Part shown: piece after piece, positions 20,196-28,594 of the stretch
How positions within the stretch are numbered: the first letter of the stretch is position 1
Layout of the letters: the number at the start of each line of letters is the position of its first letter
Assembly: GCA_945285915.1 (NCBI GenBank)
Contig: CALYQL010000011.1
Span: 26,308-90,307, forward strand
Origin: an uncultured Bartonella sp.
GTDB lineage: Bacteria; Pseudomonadota; Alphaproteobacteria; Rhizobiales; Rhizobiaceae
Direction of reading: 5' to 3'
Length of the DNA: 64,000 nucleotides
The notes under the pieces: model-generated
The model's input: the letters and a program-made list of their open reading frames with translations, nothing else
Databases searched by the model: none
Told to the model about the DNA's origin: nothing
Translations under genes and position numbers: made by a program

Positions 20196-20218
20196 AAAGG
20201 GCATTTTTGCCCTTTTTC
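20196..20218 (+). terminator. Rho-independent terminator after nirK
   Basis: AAAGGGCA pairs with TGCCCTTT and is followed by T residues, about 85 bases after the nirK stop. Confidence 0.85.
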
Positions 20219-20395
20219 TTTTTTAATCTTCTAACTTATGAGAGCCTGCCGATCGTTCTAATTTTACTGGAAGTCTGTACGTGAGGGGCAGATAAGCATG
20301 TTTATTCAAATGCTCAAATTAGAATCCGGTAAGCTTTTTCTGGGTAAATAAATGCAGCATGATTGCTAATATTGAGGAATGCGCATTGTAACTTG

Positions 20396-20797
20396 CTATT
20401 TAGTGTTGTCTGTTTCTCTTGCAGCGTCCTGCAAATAGGCGATCAGATCATCAATTTCAGTATCGTCCTTGATTTTTATCGACGCCATGCGTGTGCCTTT
20501 AACCATTGCCTGTGGGTTATGGAGAAAGTTTAAAAGGTTTTCTTTAGTCCAAACCAAACCACCTTTTCCAGCCTCTGTCATCGCTGAAGAAAAACGATAA
20601 CCTTCTATCGATCCGGCTTGACGTCCAATCACACCTTTTAACGTGGGGCCAATTTTATTTTCAGTTTTATCGGCGTAATGACAGGCAGTGCAGCGTTTAA
20701 ATATTATTTTTCCGTTTTCGGGATCAGCGGCGTTAGATAGATCAATAATTCCGCAAAAAATCATACCAAAACCAAAAAAATATTTTAAAAGCCGCAT
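20396..20797 (-). CDS. Small periplasmic class I cytochrome c
   Basis: 133-residue c-type cytochrome with a signal peptide ending near SNA-AD (residues 21-25), one haem site CTACH at 36-40, the family's IGPTLKGVIGRQAG stretch after it, and a Met104 (GTRMAS) as likely sixth ligand. The form is that of cytochrome c2/c550, soluble in the periplasm. It converges on nirK and could be its electron donor, but that is inference from position; a general respiratory role is equally possible. Confidence 0.88.
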   Translation of the reverse strand: MRLLKYFFGFGMIFCGIIDLSNAADPENGKIIFKRCTACHYADKTENKIGPTLKGVIGRQAGSIEGYRFSSAMTEAGKGGLVWTKENLLNFLHNPQAMVKGTRMASIKIKDDTEIDDLIAYLQDAARETDNTK

Positions 20798-20977
20798 TCG
20801 TTTTTTACCTTAGGTGATGGCTTAAAATGTCAACATTATTGTAATTCGTTATCCCATACTTATATTGCATAAATAACAATAGCGGATAATATGTTAAAGG
20901 TATTTTCATGATCCTTTATCAAATGTCATATAGCCCCGATATAAAACGTTTAAAAAAACAAGGACAGGAAGAGTGAT

Positions 20978-21349
20978 ATGGCGCGTTTTTCAGTCATAAA
21001 AATGACAGATGCAGCACAAAACCGCGTGAAAGAAATTATGGAAAACAATGATGCTTACGGCATTATTGTTGGGGTGAAAAAAGGCGGTTGCGCCGGCATG
21101 GAGTATACTGTTGATTTGGCAAAAGATGCTGTCGAAAATGCGGATGTTGTCGAGCAGGATGGTGCACGGGTTTATGTATCAAAGGATGCAACGCTCTTTT
21201 TGCTTGGAACACAAATTGATTATGAAACAACAACGCTTCATACTGGATTTGTATTTAATAACCCGAACCAAACTTCCGCATGCGGTTGTGGGCTTTCTGT
21301 GGAGATTAGGCCAGTTTCGCAACAAGCGCTCAATGATGTGAGCAATTAA
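20978..21349 (+). CDS. HesB/IscA-type iron-sulfur cluster carrier
   Basis: A-type carriers receive Fe-S clusters from the Suf or Isc scaffold and pass them to target enzymes. The 123-residue product has the three diagnostic cysteines, Cys38 in GGCAGMEY and Cys102/Cys104 in SACGCGLSVEI. The gene stands alone here, away from any suf operon, so whether it is the SufA-, IscA- or ErpA-type cannot be settled from the sequence. ATG at 20978 follows AGGACAGGAAGAG. It converges on mazG with 66 bases between stops. Confidence 0.88.
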   Translation: MARFSVIKMTDAAQNRVKEIMENNDAYGIIVGVKKGGCAGMEYTVDLAKDAVENADVVEQDGARVYVSKDATLFLLGTQIDYETTTLHTGFVFNNPNQTSACGCGLSVEIRPVSQQALNDVSN

Positions 21350-21415
21350 TCACATAATTCCCGTTAGAAAGGTTAGACACCGTAAAGACTGTGATTGATG
21401 TGTATTAGCTGTTCC

Positions 21416-22237
21416 CTATTTCTTAGTTTTGGCTTTATCCCACAGTGCTTCAAGTTCTTGTAAATCAGCGTCAGTCAATGGTTTATTTTCTTCTGCAAGC
21501 GATTTTTCAATAAAATCAAAGCGATTACGAAATTTCTGATTTGTTCTTAAAAGAGCTTTTTGTGGATCAATATCTAGCTTTCGAGCCAGATTGATCAACA
21601 CAAAATAGATATCACCTAATTCCGCTTCTATCTGATCTCGATCGTTTAATGAAATAGCTTCTTTAAGTTCGCTAATTTCTTCGATCATTTTATCGAAAAT
21701 AGGTTGAGGCGTAGCCCAATCAAATCCAATAGTCGCTGCTTTTTCTTGTAAAGCTTTAGCTTCTTTTTCCGCAGGCTGCGCTGTCTTTACCTTCCCAAGA
21801 AATCCTTTTTTCGTATCATCAGCCAATCCTGCTGCTTGGCGCCTTTCTATACGCTCTGCTTTCTCTTGGCTTTTAATATCTTCCCATTGTCCTTTTAACA
21901 AACCAATTTGGCGCTGTTCTTTCGAACCAAAAACATGTGGATGGCGGCGCAACATCTTTTTTGTTATTGCGAAAACAACATCACCAAAATTGAAACTGCC
22001 TTCTTCCTCGGCCAAGCGCGCGTAATAAACTACCTGTAACAAGAGGTCACCAAGTTCATCACATAAATCAATTCGGTCACCGCGTTGTATTGCATCAGCG
22101 ACTTCGTAAACTTCTTCGATTGTATAAGGAATAATAGAGTTAAAATCCTGTTCTACATCCCAAGGGCAACCAGTTTCAGGGTCACGTAACATTGCCATGA
22201 TTTTCAATAACTGATCAATATTCTTGGAGGGCGTCAT
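21416..22237 (-). CDS. mazG: Nucleoside triphosphate pyrophosphohydrolase MazG
   Basis: MazG hydrolyses (d)NTPs to monophosphates and pyrophosphate, clearing abnormal nucleotides and tuning ppGpp. The 273-residue length and tandem domains match the E. coli type. The N-terminal catalytic helices read IPYTIEEVYEVADAI (EExxE at 41-45) and DELGDLLLQVVYYAR (60-74); the second domain repeats the pattern as IEEISELKEAI and EAELGDIYFVLINLARKL. Start ATG at 22237. It is divergent from galE. Confidence 0.95.
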   Translation of the reverse strand: MTPSKNIDQLLKIMAMLRDPETGCPWDVEQDFNSIIPYTIEEVYEVADAIQRGDRIDLCDELGDLLLQVVYYARLAEEEGSFNFGDVVFAITKKMLRRHPHVFGSKEQRQIGLLKGQWEDIKSQEKAERIERRQAAGLADDTKKGFLGKVKTAQPAEKEAKALQEKAATIGFDWATPQPIFDKMIEEISELKEAISLNDRDQIEAELGDIYFVLINLARKLDIDPQKALLRTNQKFRNRFDFIEKSLAEENKPLTDADLQELEALWDKAKTKK

Positions 22238-22341
22238 TTTCAGTACCTTAAAATGATTTTAATGAGTATCATGCCTTGTCATTAATTAAAAAGTCTTCCA
22301 TATAGCAAACATAAATCTTTGTAACCCTTGGGGATTTTTTC

Positions 22342-23349
22342 ATGAGCATTTTAGTAACAGGTGGTGCGGGGTATATCGGGTCGCATTGCTGTGTCGCATT
22401 AATCAATGCTGGCTATAATGTTGTTATAGTTGATAATTTTGACAATAGCCATCCCGAGGTGTTGAGACGAATAGAAAAGATTACCGGAGTCGCTCCTGTA
22501 AAAGAACCGGGTGATATTCGCGATAGAAGCTTTGTCGAGTCGGTGATCGAGCGACATAAATGTGATGCAGTCATTCACTTTGCCGGATTAAAGGCTGTTG
22601 GTGAATCACAACAAAGACCAGATTTGTATTATGACTGTAATGTTGTGGGCAGTTTGCGTCTTCTTCAGGCAATGAAGGCTACAGGCGTAAAAAAACTGGT
22701 CTTTTCATCAACAGCAACAGTTTATGGTGTTCCCAAATATCTACCATATGACGAAAAACACCCCCTTAATCCCGTTAGTGTTTACGGTCGCACAAAACTG
22801 GTGGTTGAGAATATGCTGCGCGATTTTTACGCTGCAGACCCGACATGGGCTTTTTCAATATTAAGATACTTTAATCCTGTTGGAGCACATGAAAGCGGGC
22901 TTATCGGCGAAGATCCCAAGGGAATACCGAACAATCTTATGCCCATTATCGCCCAAGTCGCATCAGGACGACGTGAAAAGTTGATGATTTGGGGAAATGA
23001 TTATGAAACAAAAGATGGTACTGGTGTACGCGACTACATTCATGTTGTAGATCTTGCAGAAGGTCATTTGCGGGCACTTAAGTCATTAGATGAACCCGGT
23101 TGTAATACAGTTAACCTAGGATGCGGACGTGGTTACAGCGTGATGGACGTGATCCGTGCTTTTGAACACATATCCAATCGAAAAATAAAATATGAAATTG
23201 CACCGCGCAGGGCAGGTGATATTGGGGAATTTTATGCCAACCCAATTACTGCTGAGAAAAATTTTAATTGGCGTGCCGAAAAAGATCTCCAAAGTATGTG
23301 CGTTGATATGTGGAATTTTCAGCTCAAAAATCCAGACGGCTATAAATAA
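22342..23349 (+). CDS. galE: UDP-glucose 4-epimerase
   Basis: GalE interconverts UDP-glucose and UDP-galactose for envelope polysaccharides. The 335-residue SDR protein has the NAD motif TGGAGYIGSH at the N-terminus, DIRDRSFV, the Ser-Tyr-Lys set (FSSTATVYG and VYGRTKLVVE), and the ILRYFNPVGAH and TRDYIHV-like GTGVRDYIHVVDLA segments typical of GalE. A WGND-YETKDGTG insert is normal. It is followed 23 bases later by the broken mop gene. Confidence 0.94.
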   Translation: MSILVTGGAGYIGSHCCVALINAGYNVVIVDNFDNSHPEVLRRIEKITGVAPVKEPGDIRDRSFVESVIERHKCDAVIHFAGLKAVGESQQRPDLYYDCNVVGSLRLLQAMKATGVKKLVFSSTATVYGVPKYLPYDEKHPLNPVSVYGRTKLVVENMLRDFYAADPTWAFSILRYFNPVGAHESGLIGEDPKGIPNNLMPIIAQVASGRREKLMIWGNDYETKDGTGVRDYIHVVDLAEGHLRALKSLDEPGCNTVNLGCGRGYSVMDVIRAFEHISNRKIKYEIAPRRAGDIGEFYANPITAEKNFNWRAEKDLQSMCVDMWNFQLKNPDGYK

Positions 23350-23372
23350 GCCCTGACAATAAGGAGTTTAAA

Positions 23373-23582
23373 ATGCGTATAAGTGCAAGAAATGTTCTAA
23401 AAGGAAAGATTGTTTCGATATAAAAAGGTGCAACTACAGCCCATGTTGAGCTCGATGTTGGTGGTACTGTTGTAACAGCCGCAATCACCAGTGAGTCCAT
23501 AGATGATCTGAAGTTGACCGTTGGTGAAGAAGCTGCAGCAGTTATCAAATCTTCCGATGTTATGATTGCGGTTAAAGACTAA
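23373..23582 (+). pseudogene. Mop-type molybdate-binding (TOBE) protein, interrupted by one stop codon
   Basis: A 70-codon frame with a good ribosome site (AAGGAG, 23361-23366) encodes MRISARNVLKGKIVSI, a TAA at 23421-23423 (codon 17), then KGATTAHVELDVGGTVVTAA and onward to VMIAVKD and a normal TAA. This is a single molbindin/TOBE domain, a small cytoplasmic molybdate or tungstate store, typically with Lys or Glu at the stop position. The rest is clean and in frame, so the mutation is recent or a sequencing error. No start codon after the stop could restore it. It ends three bases from the convergent lpxXL stop; no molybdate transporter gene is near. Confidence 0.85.
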
Positions 23583-23585
23583 TCT

Positions 23586-24518
23586 TTAATCATCCCATCT
23601 TTTATGGAACCACATCCATTGGCCTGGATATTCTCTTACCCAGGCTTCAACAACATCATTCAGTTTTTGTGCCGAAGCATTAACATCAATATTTCCTGCC
23701 CCATCGCGCGGTAAATCCATACGATTATAGAGTTCCAAGCGATACCGTCCACCTTTCAGCCTAATACACCGAGCCGGATAAACATCGCAGTCATATTGAC
23801 GGGCAAGTTTTATCAACAGTGGATTGGTTCTAACGGGGCGGTTGAAGAACGTTCCTGGAATACCTCTACGAAACTTTTGATCAACCAACATCCCGACATT
23901 ATCACCTTCGGAAAGTTTGGCTGCCAATGACCATGCAGCACCAGCTTTTGAAGGAACAAGGTGTCCCATTTTCGTGCGTCTGGCTCTCAACACCTGTTTG
24001 GCTATATAAGGATTGTTGGGGGGACGAAATAATGCTGTAACATTGAGATCAAAAGTGGCGGCGCATATCGGTAGCAGTTCAAAATTACCTGTATGAGCTG
24101 TGAAAAAGATATGAGGTTTTTTTTCTTCTCTTAGTTTGATAAAAATATCAATACCGTCAACTTCAACCAATCCAGGCTCTTTTGCATCAGGATCAAAGTC
24201 GAATATTTTATCTAGAAAAACATATTCGGCGAATAAACGCCCCATATTCTCCCACATCTCTATTGCTGTTTGTTTTACCCAAGCCTCATCTTTTTCCGGA
24301 TAGGCTTTTCTTAAATTATTGAGAGCAACTTGGTGGCGTGGCAACAACGGACCAACCACACGAGCAAACCAACAAAAAAATGCTATGCCGGCTTTGGCAG
24401 GCAAATACCGTACCACAGACAACATAGCTTTCACAAAGTGAGCCCAAGACCAGTCCCACCAGTCTTTAAGCTTGTTACGAATTCGGAACAGAAGAAGTTT
24501 GAAACGAAACTTATTCAT
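23586..24518 (-). CDS. lpxXL: Lipid A very-long-chain acyltransferase, HtrB/LpxXL type
   Basis: LpxXL transfers a 27-hydroxyoctacosanoyl (C28) chain from AcpXL to lipid A at the inner membrane. The 310-residue protein has an N-terminal membrane stretch after a basic start, and the HtrB/LpxL catalytic box HTGNFELLP (H-x4-E) near residue 133. Its place as last gene of the acpXL-fabF-fabF-adh cluster points to LpxXL rather than LpxL. Its ATG overlaps the adh stop by one base (TAATG), which implies coupled translation. Confidence 0.9.
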   Translation of the reverse strand: MNKFRFKLLLFRIRNKLKDWWDWSWAHFVKAMLSVVRYLPAKAGIAFFCWFARVVGPLLPRHQVALNNLRKAYPEKDEAWVKQTAIEMWENMGRLFAEYVFLDKIFDFDPDAKEPGLVEVDGIDIFIKLREEKKPHIFFTAHTGNFELLPICAATFDLNVTALFRPPNNPYIAKQVLRARRTKMGHLVPSKAGAAWSLAAKLSEGDNVGMLVDQKFRRGIPGTFFNRPVRTNPLLIKLARQYDCDVYPARCIRLKGGRYRLELYNRMDLPRDGAGNIDVNASAQKLNDVVEAWVREYPGQWMWFHKRWDD

Positions 24519-25546
24519 TAGTTGATTTTCAGAATAATTTTTCCAAACACATCGCGACTTTCCATACGCTCTAAAGCCGTACCAATATCATCAAAATCAA
24601 CTATCGTATCGACAACCGGATGAACAATGCCTTGCGCCATTTTTTGCATTGCATTGACCATATTTTCCATTCGGCAGCCAAATGAACCAAATATTTTTAA
24701 TTGCTGTTGGAATAGTTGCATGAGATTCATTGATGTCGAAACACCCGATGTTGAACCACATGTAACCAAACGTCCACCGCGTTTCAAACACAACATAGAA
24801 CCAGCCCAAGTATCGGCACCCACATGTTCAAATACCACATCAACGCCTTTTTTCTTAGTGAGCTTACGCACCACACCTTCAAAACGGTCTTCACGGTAGT
24901 TGATAACGTGATCTGCTCCAAGAGCCTTAGCTTTTTCTATTTTATTATCTGACCCAACTGTGGTTATTACGGTACAGCCCATACGTTTGGCTAATTGTAT
25001 AGCCGCACTACCAATACCAGAGCCACCAGCCTGAACCAATATCGTCTCACCAGGTTCAAGTTTGGCATTATCAAACAACATATGCTCAACCGTACCAAAT
25101 GTAACCGGTGCTACAGCTGCAGCTATTTCATCACATTCCAATGGAGCAGGCACAAGCAAACGCGCAGGCAAATTCACCGCTTCGCAGGCAAAGCCATCAA
25201 TATGAAAACCATGCACACCACTAACATGGGTACAGAGGTTATCGCGTCCTTCCCGACACGCTTTACACAAACCGCAGGTTCTCGCCCCATAAATGGAAAC
25301 GATTTGCCCGGGCTTCAGATTTCCAACACCAGAGCCAACAGCCTGAACTGTACCCGAAGCTTCTGCACCAACAACCAATGGCATCTTACGTTTCGCAAAT
25401 GCCATTCCACGCCATCCCCACACATCAATGTGGTTTAACGCAACAGCCTTGATATTGACCGTTACTTCACCAGGTTCCGGAGGAGGTGGCGGAGCAATTT
25501 CGGTGAGTTCAAGACGTTTGTCATCAAGCAGTTGCAGTGCGCGCAT
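24518..25546 (-). CDS. Zinc-type alcohol dehydrogenase / enoyl-reductase-like (AdhXL)
   Basis: 342-residue MDR superfamily member of the VLCFA operon. It has the N-terminal GroES-like fold (VGAEASGTVQAVGSGV), a structural zinc loop CGLCKACREGRDNLC near residue 90, and the Rossmann motif VQAGGSGIGSAAIQLAKRMG. In Rhizobium the equivalent gene (adh2XL) is needed for efficient C28 acylation; its substrate is not settled, and reduction or oxidation of a chain intermediate is the likely role. ATG at 25546, with AGGA about eight bases upstream, is preferred over the TTG at 25552. Confidence 0.88.
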   Translation of the reverse strand: MRALQLLDDKRLELTEIAPPPPPEPGEVTVNIKAVALNHIDVWGWRGMAFAKRKMPLVVGAEASGTVQAVGSGVGNLKPGQIVSIYGARTCGLCKACREGRDNLCTHVSGVHGFHIDGFACEAVNLPARLLVPAPLECDEIAAAVAPVTFGTVEHMLFDNAKLEPGETILVQAGGSGIGSAAIQLAKRMGCTVITTVGSDNKIEKAKALGADHVINYREDRFEGVVRKLTKKKGVDVVFEHVGADTWAGSMLCLKRGGRLVTCGSTSGVSTSMNLMQLFQQQLKIFGSFGCRMENMVNAMQKMAQGIVHPVVDTIVDFDDIGTALERMESRDVFGKIILKIN

Positions 25547-25597
25547 TATCAATCCTTTTTTAAGAACAGTCTCAAAAACAGAGCTTAGATAAAAGTA

Positions 25598-26875
25598 TTA
25601 GTTTTTAAATGCTTTTATCACAAGACTGCTATTTTGTCCGCCAAATCCAAAAGAATTGGAAAGGACATAATTAACCTGAGCTTGTCGACTCTTATTGGGT
25701 ACGACGTCCAACGGTATAGAAGGGTCGGGCTCGTCATAATTGATTGTTGGCGGCAAAGTACCTGTTCTGATAGTCAATAAAGAGAAGACAGCTTCTATTG
25801 CCCCAGCGGCCGTAAGGGTGTGACCTATCATTGACTTATTTGACGAGACAGGTACCCCCTCCAAAGCACCACCAAAAACGGTGGACATAGCTAAATATTC
25901 CATCTTTTCGTTTTCGGGTGTGGAGGTTCCATGAGCATTGATATAATCAACCTCGTCAACGCCTATATTGGCGTCCGCCAGAGCGGCACGCATGGAACCC
26001 GTTGCAGGTGAAGCATCGGGTTTTGCACGCGTTCTATGAAAGTCGTCAGCAGTTTCACCACATCCGGCCAAAATGCCTAAGACTGTTGCACCGCGTTTTA
26101 TAGCACTTTCTAAGGATTCAAGCACAAGTGCCCCCGAACCTTCAGCCATAACAAATCCATCACGATCTTTACTAAAAGGCTTAGAAGCCTTTTCGGGAAT
26201 TTTATTCTGCGTTGAAAGTGCTGAAAGTAATGAAAACCGTATTAAGGATTCAGCAGAAACAGAACCATCTGTTCCGATTGTTAAAGCCCGATCCGTTTCA
26301 CCGCGTCTAATTGCTTCAACACCCAATTGAATTGCCGTTGCACCAGATGCACAAGCAGTAGAAAGTGTGACAGGCAAGCCGGTTGTACCAAAACGATCTT
26401 TTAGCCGTTCAGCAATATTTCCAAATTGCGTGGTTTGAAACAACTCTTCATGCGATTTTTTGCTGCAAGCAGCCAGTAACAAAGCATATGATGGGTCTTG
26501 GCTTTGATCCAATTCGGCATCCAAAGCAAAACGAGATTTCCAATCAAGTTCAACAGGAGGGGCTGCAAGAAATAAAGGACCACCAAAATTGCTAATTTCT
26601 AGTCCGGCCTGCTCAATTGCTTCACTGGCAGCAACAGTTGCTAGCTTTTCAGATAAAGCAGATGCACCAATCTTGCTTTCTTCAAAAAAATCAACAGTTC
26701 CAGCAATTTGCGTATTCAAACCATCAATTGGAAATCGTGTAATCGTGTGGATACCACTCACACCATTGGTGAGTTTTTCCCAATTTTCTGCTTTTCCCTG
26801 ACCTAAAGAACTAACAACGCCGGCTCCAGTAATTGCAACGATTGGCCGCCCAAGATGATCGGTGTATTTATCCAT
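25598..26875 (-). CDS. Beta-ketoacyl-ACP synthase II-like, FabF1XL (catalytic)
   Basis: 425-residue condensing enzyme that should extend the very-long acyl chain on AcpXL. It has the complete KAS II triad: Cys175 (STACASGAT), His315 (NAHGTSTPEN) and His352 (IGHTLTAAG), plus the C-terminal NSFGFGGQNSSLV. The N-terminal half between residues 85 and 165 is less conserved than in housekeeping FabF. It lies ten bases after the fabF2XL stop and likely acts with that degenerate partner, like a KS with a chain-length factor. Confidence 0.92.
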   Translation of the reverse strand: MDKYTDHLGRPIVAITGAGVVSSLGQGKAENWEKLTNGVSGIHTITRFPIDGLNTQIAGTVDFFEESKIGASALSEKLATVAASEAIEQAGLEISNFGGPLFLAAPPVELDWKSRFALDAELDQSQDPSYALLLAACSKKSHEELFQTTQFGNIAERLKDRFGTTGLPVTLSTACASGATAIQLGVEAIRRGETDRALTIGTDGSVSAESLIRFSLLSALSTQNKIPEKASKPFSKDRDGFVMAEGSGALVLESLESAIKRGATVLGILAGCGETADDFHRTRAKPDASPATGSMRAALADANIGVDEVDYINAHGTSTPENEKMEYLAMSTVFGGALEGVPVSSNKSMIGHTLTAAGAIEAVFSLLTIRTGTLPPTINYDEPDPSIPLDVVPNKSRQAQVNYVLSNSFGFGGQNSSLVIKAFKN

Positions 26876-26885
26876 TACAATTTCC

Positions 26886-28067
26886 TCAAGCAGCTGTCAG
26901 CCGCACCATACCTTCAGCCCGTGTTGCACCAACGGTTGAAACAATTACACTACGAATTTCATCATCAAGTGGTTTTTCCACCTTATGATCCAATACCTTG
27001 AAAGCACGCTTATGTTTCATTGAAATTGCAGCAAGCGCCAATGTCAAAGGAAATTGCGCTTCGCGCCAATGACCAAACAATGAAGACACACCGCGATATG
27101 CAATATTTGCATTATCAAGAAGTTGCTTTTCAATTTCTGTTGCGTCCTTTACACCGGACGCACCAGAAACTAGGAAATCCGCGTCGTCTCTTACACGCTC
27201 CAGCATTGATGAAAGGGTATCAGCCAATGAAGTTTTTGTGCGGTTAATTTGGTCTGTTACAAAGGAGCCAATTTCAGCATAAATCTTAGCGCCACGTTTT
27301 TTGGCAAATTCGGCATCTTCTAACACAAGAAAGGCACCACCTGAACCAGTAATGAGCCCGCCGCCTTCACAATTATTGCGATCCCAAACGGAAGACCAGC
27401 CATCGCGCTTCAACAAACCGCCAAGCTCTTGTCCCAACAGCATATCATAATGTTGTGCATTATATGAGCCACCGACAAGTGCATGTGTGCTTTGTCCGGC
27501 TCTTATTCGTGAAACCGCGACATTAACAGCTGAAAGGCCGCACCCTTCTTCCCCCATGAATGTACGGGAAGATCCTGTAACCTTATGAACAATCGATATA
27601 TTGCCAGCCAACAAATTGGATAACTGCGCTAAAAACAAGGTTGGACGCAATTCTGTTGACAGCATACCATTGAGCATCACGCCACGATCACTGCTGTTTC
27701 GTCCTTGAGCAAGTATTTGTGCGTCAACGTTAATATCACGTTCACCGCCGCCAGCACCAACAATCATATCCATTGTAGAGGTGATCGCTTCATCACCTTT
27801 AACGCCGGCATCTTCAAGAGCAAGACCTGCAGCATATGTACCTAAACGCTGCCATGTTTCCATCTGCCGTTGGTCACTTCGTTTCGGAATTTGTAAATTC
27901 CAGTCTACTTCGCCCAATGCATGGACAGTGTAGGGAGCAAAAGTCTCTTTATCGAGACGCGGACTGACGGAGGAAGAGTTTAAAATTTCCCAATGTTTGT
28001 CCGCACCCTCACCAAGAGAGCTTATCAGCCCAACACCAGTAATTACAACAGCATGATCTTGCTTCAT
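26886..28067 (-). CDS. Ketosynthase-like partner, FabF2XL, lacking catalytic residues
   Basis: 393-residue protein with the ketosynthase fold: VVITGVGLISSLGEG at the start, VGAGGGERD in the middle. The active-site regions are altered. The nucleophile segment reads GSSRTFMGEEGCGLSAVNVA, placing Glu174 (by alignment on the following Gly and Ala-Val) where KAS has Cys; Cys176 is two residues off. The NAHGTST box is replaced by SGASGVKDAT (301-310); only the second histidine, His333 in FGHWREAQ, remains. This is the pattern of chain-length factors of type II polyketide synthases. It sits between acpXL (nine bases upstream) and fabF1XL. Confidence 0.85.
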   Translation of the reverse strand: MKQDHAVVITGVGLISSLGEGADKHWEILNSSSVSPRLDKETFAPYTVHALGEVDWNLQIPKRSDQRQMETWQRLGTYAAGLALEDAGVKGDEAITSTMDMIVGAGGGERDINVDAQILAQGRNSSDRGVMLNGMLSTELRPTLFLAQLSNLLAGNISIVHKVTGSSRTFMGEEGCGLSAVNVAVSRIRAGQSTHALVGGSYNAQHYDMLLGQELGGLLKRDGWSSVWDRNNCEGGGLITGSGGAFLVLEDAEFAKKRGAKIYAEIGSFVTDQINRTKTSLADTLSSMLERVRDDADFLVSGASGVKDATEIEKQLLDNANIAYRGVSSLFGHWREAQFPLTLALAAISMKHKRAFKVLDHKVEKPLDDEIRSVIVSTVGATRAEGMVRLTAA

Positions 28068-28076
28068 CGTAAATGA

Positions 28077-28361
28077 TTATCCAGCCTTTTTGGCAGCAAC
28101 AAGTTCGTCAATTTTAGCGCAAAGATTTTTCAGCACAAAATATTCATCTGTACCAACTTTGCCTTCATTGACTTCCTGTGTCCATTGCTCAAGTGGGATC
28201 TTGATGCCGAAAGCTTTATCAATAGCAAAAACAATGTCCAAGAAATCCAAACTATCAATACCAAGATCGTCGATTGTGTGACTTTCAGGTGTAATTGTAT
28301 TGCGATCTATTTCACTTGTTTCAGCGATAATGTCGGCAACTTTGTCAAACGTAGAGGACAA
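28077..28361 (-). CDS. acpXL: Acyl carrier protein AcpXL
   Basis: AcpXL is the dedicated carrier for synthesis and transfer of the 27-hydroxyoctacosanoate of lipid A in Hyphomicrobiales. The 94-residue protein, longer than AcpP, has the phosphopantetheine serine at Ser37 in [14 protein letters not shown] and the family start [17 protein letters not shown]. Its start is a TTG at 28361 with AAGGA nine bases upstream; no ATG is available. It is the first gene of the cluster. In Rhizobium a fabZXL dehydratase gene follows acpXL; here fabF2XL follows directly. Confidence 0.93.
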   Translation of the reverse strand: MSSTFDKVADIIAETSEIDRNTITPESHTIDDLGIDSLDFLDIVFAIDKAFGIKIPLEQWTQEVNEGKVGTDEYFVLKNLCAKIDELVAAKKAG

Positions 28362-28594
28362 TGTATAATTCCTTTTAGTTGTTATTTCGCGCTTAAATAG
28401 CCTAATTCCGAATCTATCTAGCGTCTTTCTTTTGTAAAAAAAAGACTTAAAGCAATTTTAACATATGTTTTTAGTGACCAAACATCAATACAGCGATTTT
28501 GTTTGGATACCTATCTACATTGGAAACAGACATTATTAATTAAATATCCGTTTTGCCGCTGATAAGTACCCAAACAAATTCAACATCGCATATT
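28362..28594 (-). promoter_or_regulatory. Promoter region of the acpXL operon, with TTAA-N7-TTAA at 28447-28461
   Basis: 233 bases between the end of maeB and acpXL. It contains TTAA-AGCAATT-TTAA at 28447-28461, an exact CtrA-type box 86 bases before the acpXL start. In DNA this rich in A+T one or two such matches are expected by chance over the window's intergenic sequence, so this is only a candidate. Confidence 0.3.

Noticed and set aside
20256..20324. Nine-base inverted repeat TTCTAATTT ... AAATTAGAA between nirK and the cytochrome gene
   Set aside because: Arms are AT-rich and 51 bases apart; too weak for a terminator or operator claim, and a proper nirK terminator lies upstream.
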